This document shows, in pieces, positions 6,367 through 8,219 of a stretch of DNA of 8,219 bases. Under the pieces are notes generated by a model that ran no database searches, had not been told where the DNA came from, and saw nothing but the letters and a program-made list of their open reading frames with translations. Source of the DNA: an uncultured Desulfobacterales bacterium (lineage in GTDB: Bacteria > Desulfobacterota > Desulfobacteria > Desulfobacterales > UBA11574); contig CALANC010000317.1 of NCBI GenBank assembly GCA_937925895.1, positions 1 through 8,219 on the forward strand, in the 5' to 3' direction. Position 1 is the first letter of the stretch. Each line of letters opens with the position of its first letter. Position numbers and translations under genes: made by a program.

Positions 6367-6789
6367 TTAATAAATTCTGTATGTTCTCAAATCGTAAGTG
6401 AATTCATCATTATTAAACGATACGGTGACATCAATCCGTTTAAGGTCTTTCGCAGCACTTCCAAGTGACTCGGACTCAACATCATCGACAACAACATCCC
6501 AACGAAAACCTGAATAATCTTCGCCGAAATCTCCCGAATCGTTCGCCAGGTCCTCGCCAGATTTGGTCTCAAGTTCTGCTATCTTCAATTGGGCCAACAT
6601 GGGGGCGGTTGTATAAAACCTGGCAGCAAAGTTCATTGTGATGGTTTGCGAATGCATCCTGTATACACTCACCAGCGCAATAGCAATGATGGAAATCGCC
6701 ACCATGACTTCGAGCAGTGTAAAGCCGGAATCAGCATGTAAGTTTCCGGATGCCTGCTTCCGGCAGATATCAATCTTCAAAGTCCACAT
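6367..6789 (-). CDS. gspI: Type II secretion minor pseudopilin GspI
   Basis: A 140-residue pseudopilin. A 22-residue leader ends at Gly22, then FTLLEVMVAISIIAIALVSV with Glu27 at +5. The mature part fits GspI: a small protein with the N-terminal helix continuing through APMLAQLKIAELET, then a short beta-sheet head (SGFRWDVVVDDVE, KRIDVTVSF, FTYDLRTYRIY). In the family, GspI nucleates the tip complex with GspJ and GspK. The ATG at 6789 overlaps the gspH end by 20 bases; AAGGA (6806-6802) lies 12 bases upstream, a little far. No other ATG lies in the leader, so this start is preferred although the leader is longer than the usual 6-10 residues. Confidence 0.93.
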   Translation of the reverse strand: MWTLKIDICRKQASGNLHADSGFTLLEVMVAISIIAIALVSVYRMHSQTITMNFAARFYTTAPMLAQLKIAELETKSGEDLANDSGDFGEDYSGFRWDVVVDDVESESLGSAAKDLKRIDVTVSFNNDEFTYDLRTYRIY

Positions 6790-7279
6790 AGGTGTTATAC
6801 ATCCTTACCTGAGACAAAAAAGGTTCAATGAGAAAAGAAAAGTGTTCGTCATCGCTGTTTTTCATATGAATGATTGCCTGGTCAGAATAGCCTTTTTCAT
6901 AAAAATTGATATGGGCCTGACCCGTGGATATTTTTTCATCGTCCGGGTATTCGACATCCAAAATGTCTATATCATCTGATACTTCGTATCCTTTTTCCTC
7001 TGCGATTTGGAGTTCATCGGGCGACATGGCCTCATGGCTTGTCCACAATCTGTTCGCATCCAGGCTGACATGCAGAATATAAATTTTCTTCTCGCGAACC
7101 GCCTTTTCTTTTAAGGTCCGCGCTTTTAACATAATCCAACGAGAAACTTTTTTTGTATTATCCGAAAAAAAATCACCATGAAATCGAGGCAGGGTAAAAA
7201 AGAGAATAAGGCTGATAAGTGAGACAACGACGATGAGTTCGATGAGGGTAAAGCCGTTTTTTCGCATGGATTTAAGCAT
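6770..7279 (-). CDS. gspH: Type II secretion minor pseudopilin GspH
   Basis: A 169-residue minor pseudopilin. Cleavage is expected after Gly9 (MRKNG, then FTLIELIVVVSLISLILFFTLP), with Glu13 at +5. The head has the GspH/FimT pattern: a helix with RWIMLKARTLKEKAVREKK, a strand YILHVSLDANRLW, an acidic middle stretch (DDIDILDVEYPDDE), and the late motif INFYEKGYSDQAIIHM. In the family, GspH sits between the GspG filament and the GspI-J-K tip. The ATG at 7279 is 14 bases after the gspG stop without a strong SD; the ATG at 7267 is an alternative that would leave a 5-residue leader. The 3' end overlaps gspI by 20 bases. Confidence 0.92.
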   Translation of the reverse strand: MLKSMRKNGFTLIELIVVVSLISLILFFTLPRFHGDFFSDNTKKVSRWIMLKARTLKEKAVREKKIYILHVSLDANRLWTSHEAMSPDELQIAEEKGYEVSDDIDILDVEYPDDEKISTGQAHINFYEKGYSDQAIIHMKNSDDEHFSFLIEPFLSQVRMYNTYVDFED

Positions 7280-7293
7280 TACGGTTTATACAA

Positions 7294-7749
7294 TTACTCA
7301 ATCTCCCAGCTGTTGATATCCTTGTTCTTGTCTTCGCCCCCCGGCACACCGTCGGCACCGTAGGATATGAGGTCATAATCGCCGTGAACACCCGGGGAAA
7401 GATAGACAAAATCATTTCCCCACGGATCTTTTGGAAGCTTTCCTTTTTCCAGATATCCGCCTTTCTTCCACTTCTTCGGGATCGTACCGCTTTCGGGCTG
7501 TTCTATCAGCGCCTCTATCCCCTGTTCGGTCTCCGGATACAAGCCGTTATCGAGTTTGTATAATTTTAGAGCTGTTTCCAAACTCTCGATCTGCATTTTG
7601 GCCTTAAGCTGTTTTGCCTCCTCGGGCCGTCCCATTATTCTCGGTATGATAAGGCCTGCCAGTATGCCCAATATGACAATGACGACCATCAATTCAATCA
7701 GGGTAAAGCCTTTTTGGTTGGATTGGTTTGTTCGTCTCTTTTTCTCCAT
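7294..7749 (-). CDS. gspG: Type II secretion major pseudopilin GspG
   Basis: A 151-residue major pseudopilin, the building block of the periplasmic pseudopilus. The basic leader ends at Gly14, followed by [20 protein letters not shown] with Glu19 at +5 and the conserved [12 protein letters not shown]. The head shows the GspG signature: [41 protein letters not shown], and the C-terminal calcium-binding loop [18 protein letters not shown] (131-148), with Asp133 and Asp144 as probable ligands by analogy with PulG-type proteins. The gene has the best SD in the window, AAGGAG, as expected for the most abundant subunit. It lies 21 bases after gspF. This is the firmest identification in the set. Confidence 0.98.
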   Translation of the reverse strand: MEKKRRTNQSNQKGFTLIELMVVIVILGILAGLIIPRIMGRPEEAKQLKAKMQIESLETALKLYKLDNGLYPETEQGIEALIEQPESGTIPKKWKKGGYLEKGKLPKDPWGNDFVYLSPGVHGDYDLISYGADGVPGGEDKNKDINSWEIE

Positions 7750-7754
7750 CTTTT

Positions 7755-7760
7755 CTCCTT
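7755..7760 (-). promoter_or_regulatory. Strong ribosome binding site of gspG
   Basis: A perfect AAGGAG stands 5 bases before the gspG ATG. It is the strongest SD seen here and matches the need for high output of the major pseudopilin. Confidence 0.8.
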
Positions 7761-7770
7761 ACCACCCGGT

Positions 7771-8219
7771 TCATTTTATCAGCTGGTTCATTTCGAATAT
7801 TGGTAAACATATGGAAAGAACAATGCCGCCCACGATAACACCCATAACCAGTATCATAACAGGTTCAAGAAGTGATGTCATGCTCATTATACTTGTCTCG
7901 ACCTCATTTTCATATACATCGGCAACTTTGTTTAACATGGCTTCGAGCTCCCCGCTTTGCTCTCCAACCTGGATCATTTGGATGCAAAGATCGGGAATGA
8001 TTTTACTTTCCGCCAACGCCGTACCTAGTCCCTTGCCTTTTCCAACTTCTTTTGAAGCTTCTTCGACGGCGTCAGCGAACAACCGATTCCCCACTATGGT
8101 TTTTACAATGTTCAGCGCCGGCAACATAGAAATACCATTTTCCAAAAGCGAGCCAAGCGTTCTGGCAAAGCGGGCCGCAGCCAGCTTTTTTATCAAACCC
8201 CTCACTCCGGGAAAAACTA
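7771..8219 (-). CDS. gspF: Type II secretion platform protein GspF, C-terminal part (cut by window edge)
   Basis: The frame stays open to the window end with no stop; the GTG at 8205 is an internal Val codon, not a start, because the residues before it (VFPG) continue the family pattern. About 149 C-terminal residues are visible of a protein that is usually near 400. They hold the second T2SSF domain: LAAARFARTLGSLLENGISML, a helical IIPDLCIQMIQVGEQSGELEAML stretch with the conserved GE..G, YENEVETSIMSMTSLLEPVMIL, and the last membrane segment VMGVIVGGIVLSICLPIFEM. In the family, GspF is the polytopic inner-membrane core that works with the GspE ATPase to extrude pseudopilins. gspE would be expected upstream, outside the window. 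Confidence 0.95.
   Translation of the reverse strand, partial: VFPGVRGLIKKLAAARFARTLGSLLENGISMLPALNIVKTIVGNRLFADAVEEASKEVGKGKGLGTALAESKIIPDLCIQMIQVGEQSGELEAMLNKVADVYENEVETSIMSMTSLLEPVMILVMGVIVGGIVLSICLPIFEMNQLIK

Noticed and set aside
7771..8205. gspF starting at GTG 8205 as a complete short protein
   Set aside because: The frame stays open to the window edge and the preceding residues continue the GspF pattern, so it is a truncated full-length gene.
1..8219. Undescribed defence, mobile or CRISPR system
   Set aside because: Every gene matches a T2SS component in order, with no repeat array, transposase, integrase or toxin-like gene in view.

Overview
The window carries most of a type II secretion (general secretory, Gsp) operon. 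All genes read on the minus strand and neither end is complete. In transcription order, from the high-coordinate end, they are gspF (5' end off the window), gspG, gspH, gspI, gspJ, gspK, a 136-base gap, gspL, gspM, gspN, gspC, a 128-base gap, and the first 181 codons of gspD. The plus strand shows no convincing gene: its open frames all lie antisense to the Gsp genes.

The proteins, a two-part order with C and D after N, an AsmA-like GspN, and an actin-fold (PilM-like) GspL all suggest a Gram-negative bacterium of the Desulfobacterota (former Deltaproteobacteria, sulfate-reducer type). That placement is an inference from gene style; no marker gene is present. The hairpin repeat between gspC and gspD, of the GATTCCCGCC...GGCGGGA kind common in such genomes, fits but does not prove it.

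Region by region: 7771-8219 encodes the C-terminal part of the inner-membrane platform protein GspF. Positions 4523-7749 encode the five pseudopilins: G (major), then H, I, J and K (minor, tip complex). Each has a prepilin-peptidase site, and four have Glu at +5 of the mature protein; GspK lacks it, as is usual for that family. Positions 2405-4386 encode GspL and GspM, the pair that links the cytoplasmic ATPase to the platform. Positions 1539-2408 encode GspN, and 672-1526 encode GspC, which bridges to the secretin. Positions 1-543 encode the signal peptide, the N0 domain and the start of N1 of the outer-membrane secretin GspD.

The genes are tightly packed (4-base ATGA overlaps at L/M and M/N, a 20-base H/I overlap, 10-21 base spacers elsewhere), so one polycistronic message is likely. 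The two longer gaps each hold a feature: a possible sigma70-type promoter and an SD-containing hairpin ahead of gspL, and a GC-rich palindromic repeat ahead of gspD. The ATPase gene gspE, the prepilin peptidase gene gspO and the secreted substrates are not in view. No new system was found; the window is a fairly standard T2SS locus with some details of start sites, leaders and intergenic structure worth checking.
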